Under the pieces are notes generated by a model, which saw nothing but the letters and a program-made list of their open reading frames with translations, was not told the origin of the DNA and searched no databases. The position numbers and the translations under genes were made by a program. A DNA stretch of 64,000 nucleotides from Candidatus Desulforudis audaxviator MP104C. Lineage in GTDB: Bacteria; Bacillota; Desulfotomaculia; Desulfotomaculales; Desulforudaceae. This document shows, piece after piece, positions 1 through 8,834 of this stretch (positions within the stretch are counted from its first letter, which is position 1; each line of letters starts with the position of its first letter). Location: assembly GCF_000018425.1 (NCBI RefSeq), contig NC_010424.1, forward strand, positions 1,690,501 to 1,754,500, written 5' to 3'.

Positions 1-676
1 TAATTTCAGGACCCAGGGCGGCGATGCTGACGTGCTCGTTATCGTCGTACACCAGCTTTTCGTAAATCTCGTCCGAAATGACGGTCAGGCCGGCCTCCAG
101 GATCACCGGGACCAGGGCCTCCAGTTCGGCCCGGCTATAGACCGCCCCGGTGGGATTGGACGGGCTGTTCAAGACCAGCACTTTGCTCTTTGGACTGAGC
201 GCGGCAGCCAGTTCCCCAGGGGTGAGCTTGAAACCGTTCTCGGCACGGGTGGTCACCAGGCGAACCTCTGCATCCGTCAGCCGGATCTGCTCCAGGTAGC
301 TCACCCAATACGGGGACGGCAGGATCACCTCGTCCCCCGCCTGGCACAAAACCTGAAAGGCATTGTAGAGGGAGTGTTTGGCCCCCGCGGAAACCACGAT
401 CTGGTCCGGTTCGTAGTCGAGCCCGTTCTCCCGTTTCAACTTCTCCTGGATAACCTGTTTCAGGGCCGGCATCCCGGCCACCGCCGTGTACCTGGTCATC
501 CCCTGCTCAATCGCCTGCCGCGCGGCCTCCCGGATGTGCTCCGGGGTGTCGAAGTCCGGCTCGCCGGCACCGAAGTTGAGCACGTTCATACCCGCCGCCC
601 GCATTTCCTTGGCCCGGGCGTCGATTGTCAGAGTCGGCGACGGGTTTATTCGCCGGGCCCGTTCCGCCAGTTCCAT
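1..676 (-). CDS. Pyridoxal-phosphate aminotransferase, aspartate aminotransferase type (partial)
   Basis: Class I/II PLP-dependent aminotransferase of the AspB family, expected to move an amino group between aspartate and a 2-oxo acid in the cytoplasm. About 225 N-terminal residues are present: the start MELAERARRINPSPTL, the substrate-loop segment NFGAGEPDFDTP near residue 35, and SPSNPTGAV near residue 170. The PLP lysine and the C-terminal domain lie beyond the left edge. The ATG at 674-676 follows GGGAGGGTG at good spacing. It sits 42 bases downstream of dapL on the same strand, so co-transcription with the lysine/diaminopimelate genes is likely. Exact substrate cannot be fixed from the visible part. 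Confidence 0.88.
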   Translation of the reverse strand, partial: MELAERARRINPSPTLTIDARAKEMRAAGMNVLNFGAGEPDFDTPEHIREAARQAIEQGMTRYTAVAGMPALKQVIQEKLKRENGLDYEPDQIVVSAGAKHSLYNAFQVLCQAGDEVILPSPYWVSYLEQIRLTDAEVRLVTTRAENGFKLTPGELAAALSPKSKVLVLNSPSNPTGAVYSRAELEALVPVILEAGLTVISDEIYEKLVYDDNEHVSIAALGPEI

Positions 677-718
677 TCCGGTTCACCCTCCCTTTTTTCA
701 CCAAACACGAAACACCGT

Positions 719-1897
719 CTAAAAGGTAACCCGGCCCAGGCACCCGCGCAGCCGCTCCATCGCCTCCACCAGCCGGGGAGTCGGGAGCGTCAGAGAAATC
801 CGGAAGTAGCCTTCTCCGTACGTACCGTAGCCGGTGCCGGGGGTGATAACCACTCCCGCTTTTTCCAGGACCATTTCGGCGAACGACGACGCGTCGTGCC
901 CGGCCGGTACCGGCGCCCAAATGTAAAAGGTCGCCCGGGGCCTCGTCAATCGCCAACCCAGGTCGTTTAACGTGTCCACCACCAGGTCACGCCGCTCCCG
1001 GTACATTTCGCAGAGGGACTGCACTCCGTCCTGCGGCCCGTTCAGCGCGGCGATGGCCGCGTACTGCACCACCTGGAAGACCCCGGAGTCCAGGTTGGAC
1101 TTCAGCCGGCCGAGGGCCTCCACGGCACCGGCGTTCCCGGCCGCCCACCCGGCCCGCCAGCCGGTCATGTTGTAGGTCTTGGAAACCGAGTGGAACTCAA
1201 TCCCCACTTCCCGGGCCCCCGCGACTTCCAGGAAACTGGGCGGCCGGTACCCGTCGAAGGCGATCTCCGAGTAGGCGGCGTCGTGGCACACCAGGATGCC
1301 GTATTCCCGGGCGAAGTCCACCACCCGGGCGAAAAACTCCTTCGAGGCGACCGCCCCGGTGGGGTTGTTCGGGTAGTTGATGAACATCACTTTGGCCCGG
1401 CGCGCGGTTTCCGCGGGAATCGCCGCCAAGTCGGGCAGGAAACCGTTCCCGGCGGTCAGCGGCACCGGGTGGGGTATCCCGCCGGCCAGGATGGTACCAC
1501 CGGCGTAGACCGGGTAACCCGGATCGGGCACCAGCACGACATCCCCGGGGTCCACGAAGCACCAGGGCAAGTGTGCGATTCCCTCTTTCGAGCCGATCAG
1601 GGAGACCACCTCCCGCTGGGGATCGAGTTCGACCCCGAAACGGCGCGCGTACCAGTCCGCCACCGCCCGCCGGTAGGCGGGCATGCCGGCTGAACTCGGG
1701 TACTGGTGGTTTGCCGGGATTTTCAGTTCTTTCTCCGCCGCCTCGATAATGTGGTCCGGAGTCGGCACGTCGGGGTCACCGATTCCGAGGCTGATCACAT
1801 CCACTCCCTGGGCCTTTTTGTCGGCGATCAACTGTTCGATCCGGGCGAAAAGGTAGGGCGGCAGATTCCGGATCCGCTTGGCCTCCACAAAAGACAC
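719..1897 (-). CDS. dapL: LL-diaminopimelate aminotransferase
   Basis: 392 residues. DapL converts tetrahydrodipicolinate directly to LL-diaminopimelate with glutamate as donor, bypassing the acylated intermediates of the usual lysine/peptidoglycan route. Seen: [11 protein letters not shown] (residues 37-47), [10 protein letters not shown] (174-183) and the PLP-lysine motif [15 protein letters not shown] with Lys240. GTG start at 1895-1897 behind GAGGAGGAG. It lies just downstream of dapF, whose product epimerises the LL-DAP made here, which supports the DapL assignment over a general aminotransferase. Confidence 0.93.
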   Translation of the reverse strand: MSFVEAKRIRNLPPYLFARIEQLIADKKAQGVDVISLGIGDPDVPTPDHIIEAAEKELKIPANHQYPSSAGMPAYRRAVADWYARRFGVELDPQREVVSLIGSKEGIAHLPWCFVDPGDVVLVPDPGYPVYAGGTILAGGIPHPVPLTAGNGFLPDLAAIPAETARRAKVMFINYPNNPTGAVASKEFFARVVDFAREYGILVCHDAAYSEIAFDGYRPPSFLEVAGAREVGIEFHSVSKTYNMTGWRAGWAAGNAGAVEALGRLKSNLDSGVFQVVQYAAIAALNGPQDGVQSLCEMYRERRDLVVDTLNDLGWRLTRPRATFYIWAPVPAGHDASSFAEMVLEKAGVVITPGTGYGTYGEGYFRISLTLPTPRLVEAMERLRGCLGRVTF

Positions 1898-1980
1898 GCA
1901 ATACTCCTCCTCATCTGAAACCGGGGTCAGACCTTAAAAACTTCAAAGTTCAAGGGGCGGGGACAAATTTATTAAGCTTC

Positions 1981-2817
1981 CTAAGCTCTGACCCACTTTC
2001 CGTCGAACACTTCCTCGGCCGGACCGGACATGTACACCGGCCCCGCGTCGTCCGGCCATTCAATCAGCAGTACGCCCCCGGGCAGCCGCACGTGCACCCT
2101 CCGGGCGGTCCGGCCGGTCAATACCCCAGCCACGGCCACCGCACAGGCTCCGGTGCCGCAGGCCGGCGTCGGCCCGACCCCCCGCTCCCAGACCCGTACC
2201 GCCACTTCCCCGGGACTCAAGACCTCTACAAACTCTACGTTGGTCCGGGCCGGAAATGCCGGGTGGACCTCCAAAAGCGGACCGTATTTTCGAAACCCGG
2301 CGTCGTCCAGGTCCGCACCGAACACCACGCAGTGCGGGTTGCCCATGGAAACGGCCGTCACCATAAACGACCGCTCCCCGGCGTCCAGCACCTCACCGAC
2401 CACCGGCCCCGCGGGGCCCCGCATGGGAATCTCGGCCCGCTCCAGCCGCGGCCGGCCCATGTCCACCCGCACCGTTTCCCGGTCGCCGTCGAGCAGGATT
2501 TCCGGCCGGATCAGCCCGGCCAGGGTCTCCACCTCGAGCTGCGTTTTGGCAACTAGACCGCGCCGGCGGGCGTAAAGGGCCACGCACCGGATGGCGTTGC
2601 CGCACATCTCGGGCTCACTGCCGTCCGGGTTGAAGACCCGCATCCGCAGGTCCGCCGCCGCCGAGGGCAGAAGCAGCACCAGCCCGTCCGCGCCCACCCC
2701 GAGCCGCCGGTCGCAAACCCGCCGGGCCAGAGCCCCCGGGTCATCCGGAAGGGACTGGCCGAACCCGTTCACAATCACGAAGTCATTGCCCAGACCGTGC
2801 ATTTTCGTAAATTCCAC
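1981..2817 (-). CDS. dapF: Diaminopimelate epimerase
   Basis: 278 residues. Interconverts LL- and meso-diaminopimelate without a cofactor, using two cysteines as acid and base. Both catalytic cysteines are visible: CGNAIRC (Cys72) and ACGTGAC (Cys220). The N-terminus [13 protein letters not shown] is the standard family start. I chose the GTG at 2815-2817, preceded by AGGGGTGG at 5 bases; a GTG three codons upstream (2826) is possible. The gene abuts the M20 peptidase stop, and dapL follows. Confidence 0.95.
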   Translation of the reverse strand: MEFTKMHGLGNDFVIVNGFGQSLPDDPGALARRVCDRRLGVGADGLVLLLPSAAADLRMRVFNPDGSEPEMCGNAIRCVALYARRRGLVAKTQLEVETLAGLIRPEILLDGDRETVRVDMGRPRLERAEIPMRGPAGPVVGEVLDAGERSFMVTAVSMGNPHCVVFGADLDDAGFRKYGPLLEVHPAFPARTNVEFVEVLSPGEVAVRVWERGVGPTPACGTGACAVAVAGVLTGRTARRVHVRLPGGVLLIEWPDDAGPVYMSGPAEEVFDGKWVRA

Positions 2818-2828
2818 GCCGGCCACCC

Positions 2829-3935
2829 CTATGTGGTGATAATCTCCAGCACCAGTTCCGCGCTTTTGATCAGGTCCTCAATCACGATAAACTCTTCTGT
2901 GGTGTGCACCTTCTGCATGCCGCAGGAAAGGTTCACCGTCGGCACGCCCAACTCGTTCAGAATATTGGCGTCGCTCCCGCCGCCGGTCTGTTCCAGGCGG
3001 GGTTCCAGTCCCAACCGGGACGCGGCCCGCCGGGCGATCTGCACCACCGGGTCTTCCGGGCGCAGCCGGAATGACGGGTACACCAGTTCCACTTCTATTT
3101 CCGCCCGCCCCCCCACGCTCTCCGCCCCTTCAGTAAGCAGGCGGCAGATTTCAGCGGTCAGGGCGGCCCGCTTTTCGTCGTCCAGGCTGCGGGTTTCCCC
3201 CTCGATATTTACCACTTCCGGAACGATGTTTGTGGCGTGCCCGCCCCTGATCACCCCGATGTTGGCCGTGGTCTCGGGGTCGATCCGCCCGAGCCTCATG
3301 GACGCGATGCCCCGGGCGGCAGCTTGAATGGCGTTGATTCCACCTTCCGGGTCGATGCCGGCGTGGGCCGCCCGGCCCCGGACGACGGCCGTGATCCGAT
3401 CCTGGGACGGGGCCTCGATCACAATCTTCCCCGGCGGTCCGTCACTGTCCAGCACGTACCCGAATTCGGCAGTCACGAGCCCCGCATCCAGGCACTTGGC
3501 GCCGACGAGCCCCTGTTCCTCGGCGACCGTAAACAAAAGTTCCAGGGGCAGCGCGGGCAGTCCGCGTTCCCCGAGCACCCGCACGACCTCCAATAGGGCC
3601 GCGATCCCGGCCTTGTCGTCGGCGGCGAGGATGGTCTTGCCGTCGCTGTACACCGTGCCGTTTCTCACCTGCGGTTTGACCCGGCAGCCCGGTTCCACCG
3701 TGTCCATGTGGGCGCAAAACAGGATGGTGGGACCCTCCCGGGTGCCCGCCCGAAAGACGTACAGGTTGCCCGCCTGACCGTTGACCTGCTCGGCGGCCCG
3801 GTCCTCAAACACGCGGCAGCCCAGCCCTTCCAACACGTTCCGGAGATAGTCGGCCACTTCCCGTTCCCGATACGAAGGGCTGTCGATCCGCACCAACTCC
3901 AGGAAGGTTTCCAGGCAGCGTTCCCGGTTAACCAC
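2829..3935 (-). CDS. M20 family metallopeptidase, peptidase T-like
   Basis: About 368 residues. Di-zinc exopeptidase of the M20 family, closest in layout to PepT-like tripeptidases; cytoplasmic peptide turnover is the likely role. Metal ligands are visible in order: CAHMDTV (His76), LAADDKAG (Asp106) and [10 protein letters not shown] (catalytic Glu139, ligand Glu140), then the lid domain and a final His near residue 342 (KVHTTEEF). I chose the GTG at 3933-3935 because GAGGAGA precedes it by 8 bases; another in-frame GTG is at 3962. The start overlaps the end of korC by 8 bases, so it is translationally coupled to the kor genes. Substrate is not determined. Confidence 0.87.
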   Translation of the reverse strand: MVNRERCLETFLELVRIDSPSYREREVADYLRNVLEGLGCRVFEDRAAEQVNGQAGNLYVFRAGTREGPTILFCAHMDTVEPGCRVKPQVRNGTVYSDGKTILAADDKAGIAALLEVVRVLGERGLPALPLELLFTVAEEQGLVGAKCLDAGLVTAEFGYVLDSDGPPGKIVIEAPSQDRITAVVRGRAAHAGIDPEGGINAIQAAARGIASMRLGRIDPETTANIGVIRGGHATNIVPEVVNIEGETRSLDDEKRAALTAEICRLLTEGAESVGGRAEIEVELVYPSFRLRPEDPVVQIARRAASRLGLEPRLEQTGGGSDANILNELGVPTVNLSCGMQKVHTTEEFIVIEDLIKSAELVLEIITT

Positions 3936-4506
3936 TGGCCAGTCTCTCCTCGGCCGGCACACCCTTGAAAGCCGCCCCCAGGGCCGCCCCCTGCTCCAGC
4001 GCCCTTTGGTTGGCCGGAATCAGTTTGTGCCGGTGCGCGGGCAGGACTTCTTTCAGCGCCGCCACCGCCGCGGCTACGCTGATCACCCCCGACAGGCCGA
4101 TATAGGCCCCCAGAACCACGTTGGCCGCCACCCGGACGTCCCCGATCTCCTCGGCCACCCGGTTGGCGTCCACGCCCAGCACCAGGATCCCGGGCCACGG
4201 GCGGTAGTTTTTGATCAGCGAACTGTTGTACAAGATAACGCCCCCCGGCACCACCGCGGGGCCGTACTTCTCAAGGGACGGGCCGTTCATCGCAATCAGG
4301 ACGTTTGGCTCCGTCACCAGGGGGGAGCTGATCTCGGTATCGGAAAGGGTGACCCCGCAGTTGGCCGTGCCGCCCCGCATTTCCGGGCCGTACGAGGGAA
4401 TCCAGGCCACGTGCAGACCTTCCCGCATCCCGGCGCAGGCCAGGAGTTGGCCCGTGGACAAGATACCCTGGCCCCCGAAACCGGCAATCAGGACTTCCGC
4501 AAGCAC
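3928..4506 (-). CDS. korC: 2-oxoacid:ferredoxin oxidoreductase, gamma subunit
   Basis: 192 residues. Gamma subunit of a four-subunit thiamine-diphosphate 2-oxoacid:ferredoxin oxidoreductase, which oxidatively decarboxylates a 2-oxo acid to the acyl-CoA and reduces ferredoxin (reversible in anaerobes). The N-terminal GFGGQGILSTGQLLA and the later YGPEMRGGTANC are typical of KorC/VorC. GTG start at 4504-4506 immediately after the korB stop (TAAGTG). The D-A-B-C gene order favours 2-oxoglutarate or branched-chain 2-oxoacid substrates; sequence alone does not separate the two. Confidence 0.9.
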   Translation of the reverse strand: MLAEVLIAGFGGQGILSTGQLLACAGMREGLHVAWIPSYGPEMRGGTANCGVTLSDTEISSPLVTEPNVLIAMNGPSLEKYGPAVVPGGVILYNSSLIKNYRPWPGILVLGVDANRVAEEIGDVRVAANVVLGAYIGLSGVISVAAAVAALKEVLPAHRHKLIPANQRALEQGAALGAAFKGVPAEERLASG

Positions 4507-5259
4507 TTAAACCGCCTCCTCTTCCGCCGGTTTCCGAAACTCGCCCAGCGGGTAAACCGGGAGCATATGTTCCTCCAACCAGGTCAGGGCTTCCAGGGGA
4601 CTCAAGCCCCAGTTGGTTGGGCAGGTCGACAGCACCTCAACCATGGTGAATCCCAGACCTCTGAGCTGGAATTCAAAGGCTTTTCGGATGGCCCGCCCGG
4701 CCTGGATAACGTGCCGCGGGTTGTGTACCGATACCCGGGCGATGTACACTGCCCGGTCAATCGTGCTCAGCAGCTCTGAAACCTTGATCGGCATGCCGGT
4801 GTTTTCCACGTCCCGCCCGAACGGGGTGGTAGTGGTTTTCTGCCCTACCAGGGTGGTCGGCGCCATCTGCCCTCCGGTCATCCCGTAAATGGCGTTGTTT
4901 ACAAAAATAGTGGTGAACTTTTCGCCGCGGGCGGCCGCGTGGATGGTCTCGGCCATTCCAATGGCCGCCAGGTCACCGTCCCCCTGGTAGGTGAACACCA
5001 CCCGGTCGGGGTGCACCCGCTTGACGCCGGTGGCCACCGCCGCGGCGCGGCCGTGGGCCGCCTGGACCATGTCGCAGTTGAAGTATTCGTACGCGAACAC
5101 GGCGCAACCCACGGGGCAGACGCCGATGGTTCGAGTCCGCACGCCCAACTGGTCGATGGCCTGGGCCACCAACCGGTGGATGATCCCGTGCGTGCACCCC
5201 GGACAGTAGTGCAGGGGTTTATCCGTTAGTGCCTGCGGCCGCTCGAAGATCTTCTTTAT
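4507..5259 (-). CDS. korB: 2-oxoacid:ferredoxin oxidoreductase, beta (TPP-binding) subunit, probable AUA start
   Basis: 250 residues if started at ATA 5257-5259. The reading frame encodes [21 protein letters not shown], the normal KorB start with its iron-sulfur CPGC pair, then the TPP motif [14 protein letters not shown] and [11 protein letters not shown]. Between the upstream in-frame stop and HYCPGC there is no ATG, GTG or TTG. The ATA codon is preceded by AAGGAGGTGA, a perfect anti-16S match, with 6 bases between. The first canonical start is a GTG at 5172, which would delete the iron-sulfur cysteines. The start lies inside the end of korA. A CTG near 5215 is a weaker alternative. Confidence 0.85.
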   Translation of the reverse strand: MKKIFERPQALTDKPLHYCPGCTHGIIHRLVAQAIDQLGVRTRTIGVCPVGCAVFAYEYFNCDMVQAAHGRAAAVATGVKRVHPDRVVFTYQGDGDLAAIGMAETIHAAARGEKFTTIFVNNAIYGMTGGQMAPTTLVGQKTTTTPFGRDVENTGMPIKVSELLSTIDRAVYIARVSVHNPRHVIQAGRAIRKAFEFQLRGLGFTMVEVLSTCPTNWGLSPLEALTWLEEHMLPVYPLGEFRKPAEEEAV

Positions 5260-6322
5260 CGCCGGTCACCTCCTTGATCCGCTTGACTTCGTTCCAGACC
5301 TCCCGCACCGTGGGCACCGTTCCGCCGGGCCGGCCATAGAAATGGACCGGCTTTCGCCCGTTCACGGCGAGCCGCACATCCTCGACCATCTGACCGAGGT
5401 TCATCTCGACCACCAGGAAGCCGTCCACCCGAGCCGCGGCCCGGCTGACGGCGTCGTCCGGAAAAGGCCACAGGGTGACGGGTCTGATCAATCCGACCCG
5501 CAAGCCCTCGGCGCGGGCCCGGTCCACCACCGCCTTGGCCACCCGGGCCACGGTGCCGAAAGCCACCAGGATCAGGTCGGCATCGTCCAGCCGATATTCC
5601 TCGGCGCGCTGCTCCCGCCGCCGGATTTCCTTTTGAACCCGCTCCAGTTCCCGGTTAAAGCGTTCGTTATCTTCGGGCACGATATGCAGGGAACTGATGA
5701 TGTTCCGCTCCGGCCGGTCTCCCTGCCCGGTGACGGCCCAGGGTTTCTCGGGCAGGATGACCGGTTTCTCCTCGTGCACCGCGACCGGTTCCATCATCTG
5801 GCCCAGCACCCCGTCCCCCAGAACGAGGACCGGGTTGCGGTAGGTGTCGGCCAGTTCGAAGGCCAGTTCCATAAGTTCGATGATCTCCGGAACCGAGGAC
5901 GGGGCCAGCACGATCAGGCGGTAATCACCGTGACCACCGCCCTTGACCGCCTGCAGGTAGTCCCCCTGGGAAGGGGCGATATTCCCCAGTCCTGGGCCGC
6001 CCCGCATCACGTTGATGATCACGCACGGCAGGCGGGCGCCCACGAGATATGAGATACCCTCCTGCATCAGGCTGATGCCGGGGCTGGACGAAGAAGTCAT
6101 CGCCCGCGCCCCCGCCGCTGCCGCCCCGAAAACCATGTTAACCGCCGCCACCTCGCTCTCAACCTGCAGGAAGACCCCGCCGGCCTCGGGCAGGCGCCGG
6201 GCCAGGAAATGTACAATTTCTGACTGCGGGGTGATCGGGTACGCAAAGGTATAACGGCAGCCCGCCCGGAGCACACCCTCGGCGAAAGCTTCGTTCCCCC
6301 TCATGAGCATCTTAGAAGGCAA
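5219..6322 (-). CDS. korA: 2-oxoacid:ferredoxin oxidoreductase, alpha subunit
   Basis: 367 residues. Alpha subunit with the pyrimidine-binding and domain II regions: [28 protein letters not shown], and [20 protein letters not shown] are typical of KorA/VorA. I chose TTG at 6320-6322, which has GGAGGGAG about 5 bases upstream; an ATG at 6310 is the alternative. The start overlaps the ferredoxin stop by 11 bases and the end overlaps korB, so korD-A-B-C form one translationally coupled operon. Confidence 0.92.
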   Translation of the reverse strand: MPSKMLMRGNEAFAEGVLRAGCRYTFAYPITPQSEIVHFLARRLPEAGGVFLQVESEVAAVNMVFGAAAAGARAMTSSSSPGISLMQEGISYLVGARLPCVIINVMRGGPGLGNIAPSQGDYLQAVKGGGHGDYRLIVLAPSSVPEIIELMELAFELADTYRNPVLVLGDGVLGQMMEPVAVHEEKPVILPEKPWAVTGQGDRPERNIISSLHIVPEDNERFNRELERVQKEIRRREQRAEEYRLDDADLILVAFGTVARVAKAVVDRARAEGLRVGLIRPVTLWPFPDDAVSRAAARVDGFLVVEMNLGQMVEDVRLAVNGRKPVHFYGRPGGTVPTVREVWNEVKRIKEVTGDKEDLRAAAGTNG

Positions 6323-6554
6323 TTGACTCCCTCCTCGCCGTCGGTCTCTGTACCTTGGCAACCTCGATCACCAGGTCGGGGCACATCCAGGCGCACACCG
6401 CGCAACCGGTGCACTGCGCCCCATTGGCAACCATCGCCGGGTGGAAGCCCAGGGAGTTAAAGTGGCTCCCCAGGACGATGATCTTTTTGGGACAGAACTG
6501 CACACACAGGCCGCAGCCTTTGCACCGCTCCTCTCGAAAAGTGACGCTGCCCAA
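6312..6554 (-). CDS. korD: 2 x [4Fe-4S] ferredoxin-like delta subunit of 2-oxoacid oxidoreductase
   Basis: 80 residues. Two 4Fe-4S binding motifs: CKGCGLCVQFCP (Cys11, 14, 17, 21) and CTGCAVCAWMCP (Cys48, 51, 54, 58). In four-subunit 2-oxoacid:ferredoxin oxidoreductases this subunit carries electrons from the TPP site to free ferredoxin. Its position immediately before korA, overlapping it, supports this over a free ferredoxin. Confidence 0.92.
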   Translation of the reverse strand: MGSVTFREERCKGCGLCVQFCPKKIIVLGSHFNSLGFHPAMVANGAQCTGCAVCAWMCPDLVIEVAKVQRPTARRESIAF

Positions 6555-6576
6555 ACTTATCCATCCCTTTCTAGTT

Positions 6577-7272
6577 CTATTCCCACGGCGGCCGCATGAA
6601 AAGCTTGAGCGGCAGGACCGGCGTCACCGGATCCAGAGCCCGTACCGCCTCCGCAATCTCCGGGCGTACCCCGGTGAAAGCCAGGGGCACCCCGCGCGCC
6701 CGCACAACGGAATCCAGCATCCGGCGTCCCGCGATCACGGTCGCCGCTTCCGTCTCCAATCCCAGATTGGTGTTATTCACTAGGTAGTCGATCCGTACCC
6801 GGGCCGCACGTTCGACCCGGTCCACCATCCGGTGAATGTCGGTCAAGGTTGCTACTTGAGGCCGGCAGGTGTTGACGACAAAAAAAACGGCATACTGTTC
6901 CGCCGGCAAAAAAGGTCGAAAGCGGCCCAGTACCCGGGCGCCGATATCATCGCCCCCCACGTCGAAGACTTCCCGCAGGTCGTCCCGGGCCAGCACGGCG
7001 GTAATCGCCGGGGGCAAAGCCGGCACGTCGGCCAGCGACATGTTACCGGGAGGGCACACCACATTCATCCCGCGGGCGGCCAGTTCCGCTTTCACGCGGC
7101 GCACGCGGTAATACGGGTTAATCACGTCCAGGTCAACCAGCGCGACCGGAACCTTTTCCGCCAGCACCAGGGCGGTGTTGATCGCCAGTTCGGTCTTGCC
7201 GCTTCCCAGGGGACCCACAAAAATGTTGATCCGCTTGTCCGGGTAAAAACATCGGCCCACAAGTCTAACCAT
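6577..7272 (-). CDS. P-loop NTPase of the MinD/CobQ type, function unknown
   Basis: 231 residues. A Walker A motif GPLGSGKTE lies near residues 20-28, followed by VALVDLDVINPYYR, which resembles the Walker B/switch region of deviant-Walker (MinD/ParA/CobB) ATPases. It also has FDVGGDDIGARVL and NNTNLG (base-recognition-like). No membrane segment. It sits between a lipid-phosphate glycosyltransferase and the kor genes and reads into korD with a 22-base gap. A housekeeping or maturation role for the oxidoreductase is possible, but nothing in the sequence fixes it. Confidence 0.75.
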   Translation of the reverse strand: MVRLVGRCFYPDKRINIFVGPLGSGKTELAINTALVLAEKVPVALVDLDVINPYYRVRRVKAELAARGMNVVCPPGNMSLADVPALPPAITAVLARDDLREVFDVGGDDIGARVLGRFRPFLPAEQYAVFFVVNTCRPQVATLTDIHRMVDRVERAARVRIDYLVNNTNLGLETEAATVIAGRRMLDSVVRARGVPLAFTGVRPEIAEAVRALDPVTPVLPLKLFMRPPWE

Positions 7273-7275
7273 TCG

Positions 7276-8118
7276 CTATCTTTTGGGGAATTCCTCCTGA
7301 TTACGGCCCAATCGATCCACAAAATCCAGAACCCGGTTGCCCGAGATTAACTGGGTCAGGGAGTGCCGCTCGGTGAGGAGGTGCAGACCGATCAGGAAAG
7401 CCAGCACGGCGAGCTTGGCCGGCCAGGCCAGCACCCAGGCCGCGGTCAGGCCCAGCGTGACCCCCAGGACGTTGGCGCCCGCGTCACCCATCATAACCCG
7501 GGCCTTGAGGTCGGTGGGCAGATAGGCGGCGAGCGCGCCGGCCACCACCGCCGGAAACACCAGGAGCGGGCTGCCCCAGGCGGCCGCGAAAAGAAGACCC
7601 CCGCCCAGAATAAACCCCTTGCCGGCCCGGCCGGGCCGTAGGTCCAACAGGTTTAAGGCGTTGGCCGCCAGCGCGATCACCAGCGTGTTCAAAAGAACCT
7701 CGGCCCCGTGCCCCGGGGTGGTGCCCCAACTGACCACGAAGGCTATCACCAGGCCCCCGATTGCTTTCAGGGCGCCGGTGGTGAAGTCTCCGCGCAAAAG
7801 CCGCCGCAGGTGCCCGCGCAGGCCGCTCGCCCGACGTGAACCGTACAGGTCGTCAATCAACCCGAGAAAGGACATGCCCCCGGTGACCATGACAAAGGCG
7901 GGAACCAATCCCAGATAGGCGCCGTCGGGGTGCACGTTCAGGGCGCCCAGCAGCAGCACGGACGGCACGATGAAGAACAGCACGCCCACGCTCACGGGAA
8001 TGCGGTCCCCGCGGTAGTTGTACCCCACGTGCCCCGCGGCGGCAATAATCCTGATCAGTAAGGGGAGAAAAAAGGCGGCCGCCGCCAGCCCTAACGTGAA
8101 GAAAATGAGGACTTCCAA
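7276..8118 (-). CDS. MraY/WecA-family polyprenyl-phosphate glycosylphosphotransferase-like membrane protein
   Basis: 280 residues with about nine hydrophobic segments. The FLGLIDDLYGSR motif (near residue 85), NALNLLDLRPG and MMGDAGANVLG (near 205) match the catalytic signature of the MraY/WecA family, which transfers a phospho-sugar to undecaprenyl phosphate. It is shorter than MraY (about 320), so it is not the main peptidoglycan enzyme. TTG start at 8116-8118 behind AGGTGA. It follows the GT2 gene by 6 bases in the spo0A-steA cluster, suggesting a cell-surface polymer made at the septum or spore. Confidence 0.8.
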   Translation of the reverse strand: MEVLIFFTLGLAAAAFFLPLLIRIIAAAGHVGYNYRGDRIPVSVGVLFFIVPSVLLLGALNVHPDGAYLGLVPAFVMVTGGMSFLGLIDDLYGSRRASGLRGHLRRLLRGDFTTGALKAIGGLVIAFVVSWGTTPGHGAEVLLNTLVIALAANALNLLDLRPGRAGKGFILGGGLLFAAAWGSPLLVFPAVVAGALAAYLPTDLKARVMMGDAGANVLGVTLGLTAAWVLAWPAKLAVLAFLIGLHLLTERHSLTQLISGNRVLDFVDRLGRNQEEFPKR

Positions 8119-8124
8119 ATCAGT

Positions 8125-8820
8125 TCACCTTGCCGTCCGCTTTCGGTACTGAATACGGCGCCGGATCAGGGTCAACATGATGTCCCGGAACTGGCGGCCC
8201 CGGTGCACAAAACCCCGCCAGTTCCTCCCGGTCTCCCGGTGCCGCATCTGGACCGGCACCTCCAGGAGCCGGTAGCCCCGCACGGCCGCGTCGATGGTCA
8301 TTCCCACCTCGACGCCGTAGCCCCCGGCCAGGGGCAGCAACTGAGAAAGCAACTCCCGCCGCACCGCCCGCTGCCCGGAGATCGGGCTTTCCATCTCCAG
8401 CCCGGTGAAGTGGCGGATTCCTCTCCGGGCCAGACCCTTGACCAGGCCGAACCCGCCGCGGCGCCGCGCGGCCGGAAAGCGGGCGATCGTCAGGTCGGCC
8501 CGGCCCTCCAGGATCGGCAGTATCAGCTTGTGTGCTTCGGCGGCGCTGTCACCAAGATCGGCGTCCAAAAGCACGATCACCTCGCCGCCGGCGGCCGCGA
8601 TTCCGGCGTTTAAAGCCGCGCCCTTGCCCCGGTTCACCGGCAGCGAGACCACCCGCGCCCCGGAATCCCGCGCCCGGGCGGCGGTGTCGTCCGTGGAGCA
8701 ATCGTCGACGACGATCACCTCCGAGACTCCCGGCAGGTTTCGGACCGCGGCCACCGTCCGGGCGATCGCCCGGCCCTCGTTAAAGGCGGGTATGACCACG
8801 CTCACTCCGGTCGCGGACAC
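8125..8820 (-). CDS. Glycosyltransferase family 2 (dolichyl-phosphate-mannose synthase type)
   Basis: 231 residues. GT-A fold family 2 glycosyltransferase: VSVVIPAFNEG at the start, VIVVDDCSTDDT and the DxD motif VLLDADLGDS. The acceptor is not determined; close relatives glucosylate or mannosylate polyprenyl phosphate. The frame stays open upstream through the previous gene, but the family start is at GTG 8818-8820. That GTG is preceded by a run of ten G that serves as the SD. The run directly follows the steB-like stop. Confidence 0.85.
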   Translation of the reverse strand: MSATGVSVVIPAFNEGRAIARTVAAVRNLPGVSEVIVVDDCSTDDTAARARDSGARVVSLPVNRGKGAALNAGIAAAGGEVIVLLDADLGDSAAEAHKLILPILEGRADLTIARFPAARRRGGFGLVKGLARRGIRHFTGLEMESPISGQRAVRRELLSQLLPLAGGYGVEVGMTIDAAVRGYRLLEVPVQMRHRETGRNWRGFVHRGRQFRDIMLTLIRRRIQYRKRTAR

Positions 8821-8824
8821 TTCG

Positions 8825-8834
8825 CCCCCCCCCC
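8825..8834 (-). repeat. Ten-base poly-G tract at the GT2 ribosome binding site
   Basis: A homopolymer of ten C on the plus strand (ten G in the mRNA) lies between the TAA of the steB-like gene and the GTG of the glycosyltransferase, with only CGAA between tract and start. It is the only purine-rich SD-like sequence there. Length change by slippage would alter SD-start spacing; whether it varies cannot be judged from one sequence. Confidence 0.8.

Noticed and set aside
2030-2575. 181-codon plus-strand frame opposite dapF
   Set aside because: Antisense shadow with Ser/Thr/Arg/Pro bias; dapF has both catalytic cysteines on the minus strand.
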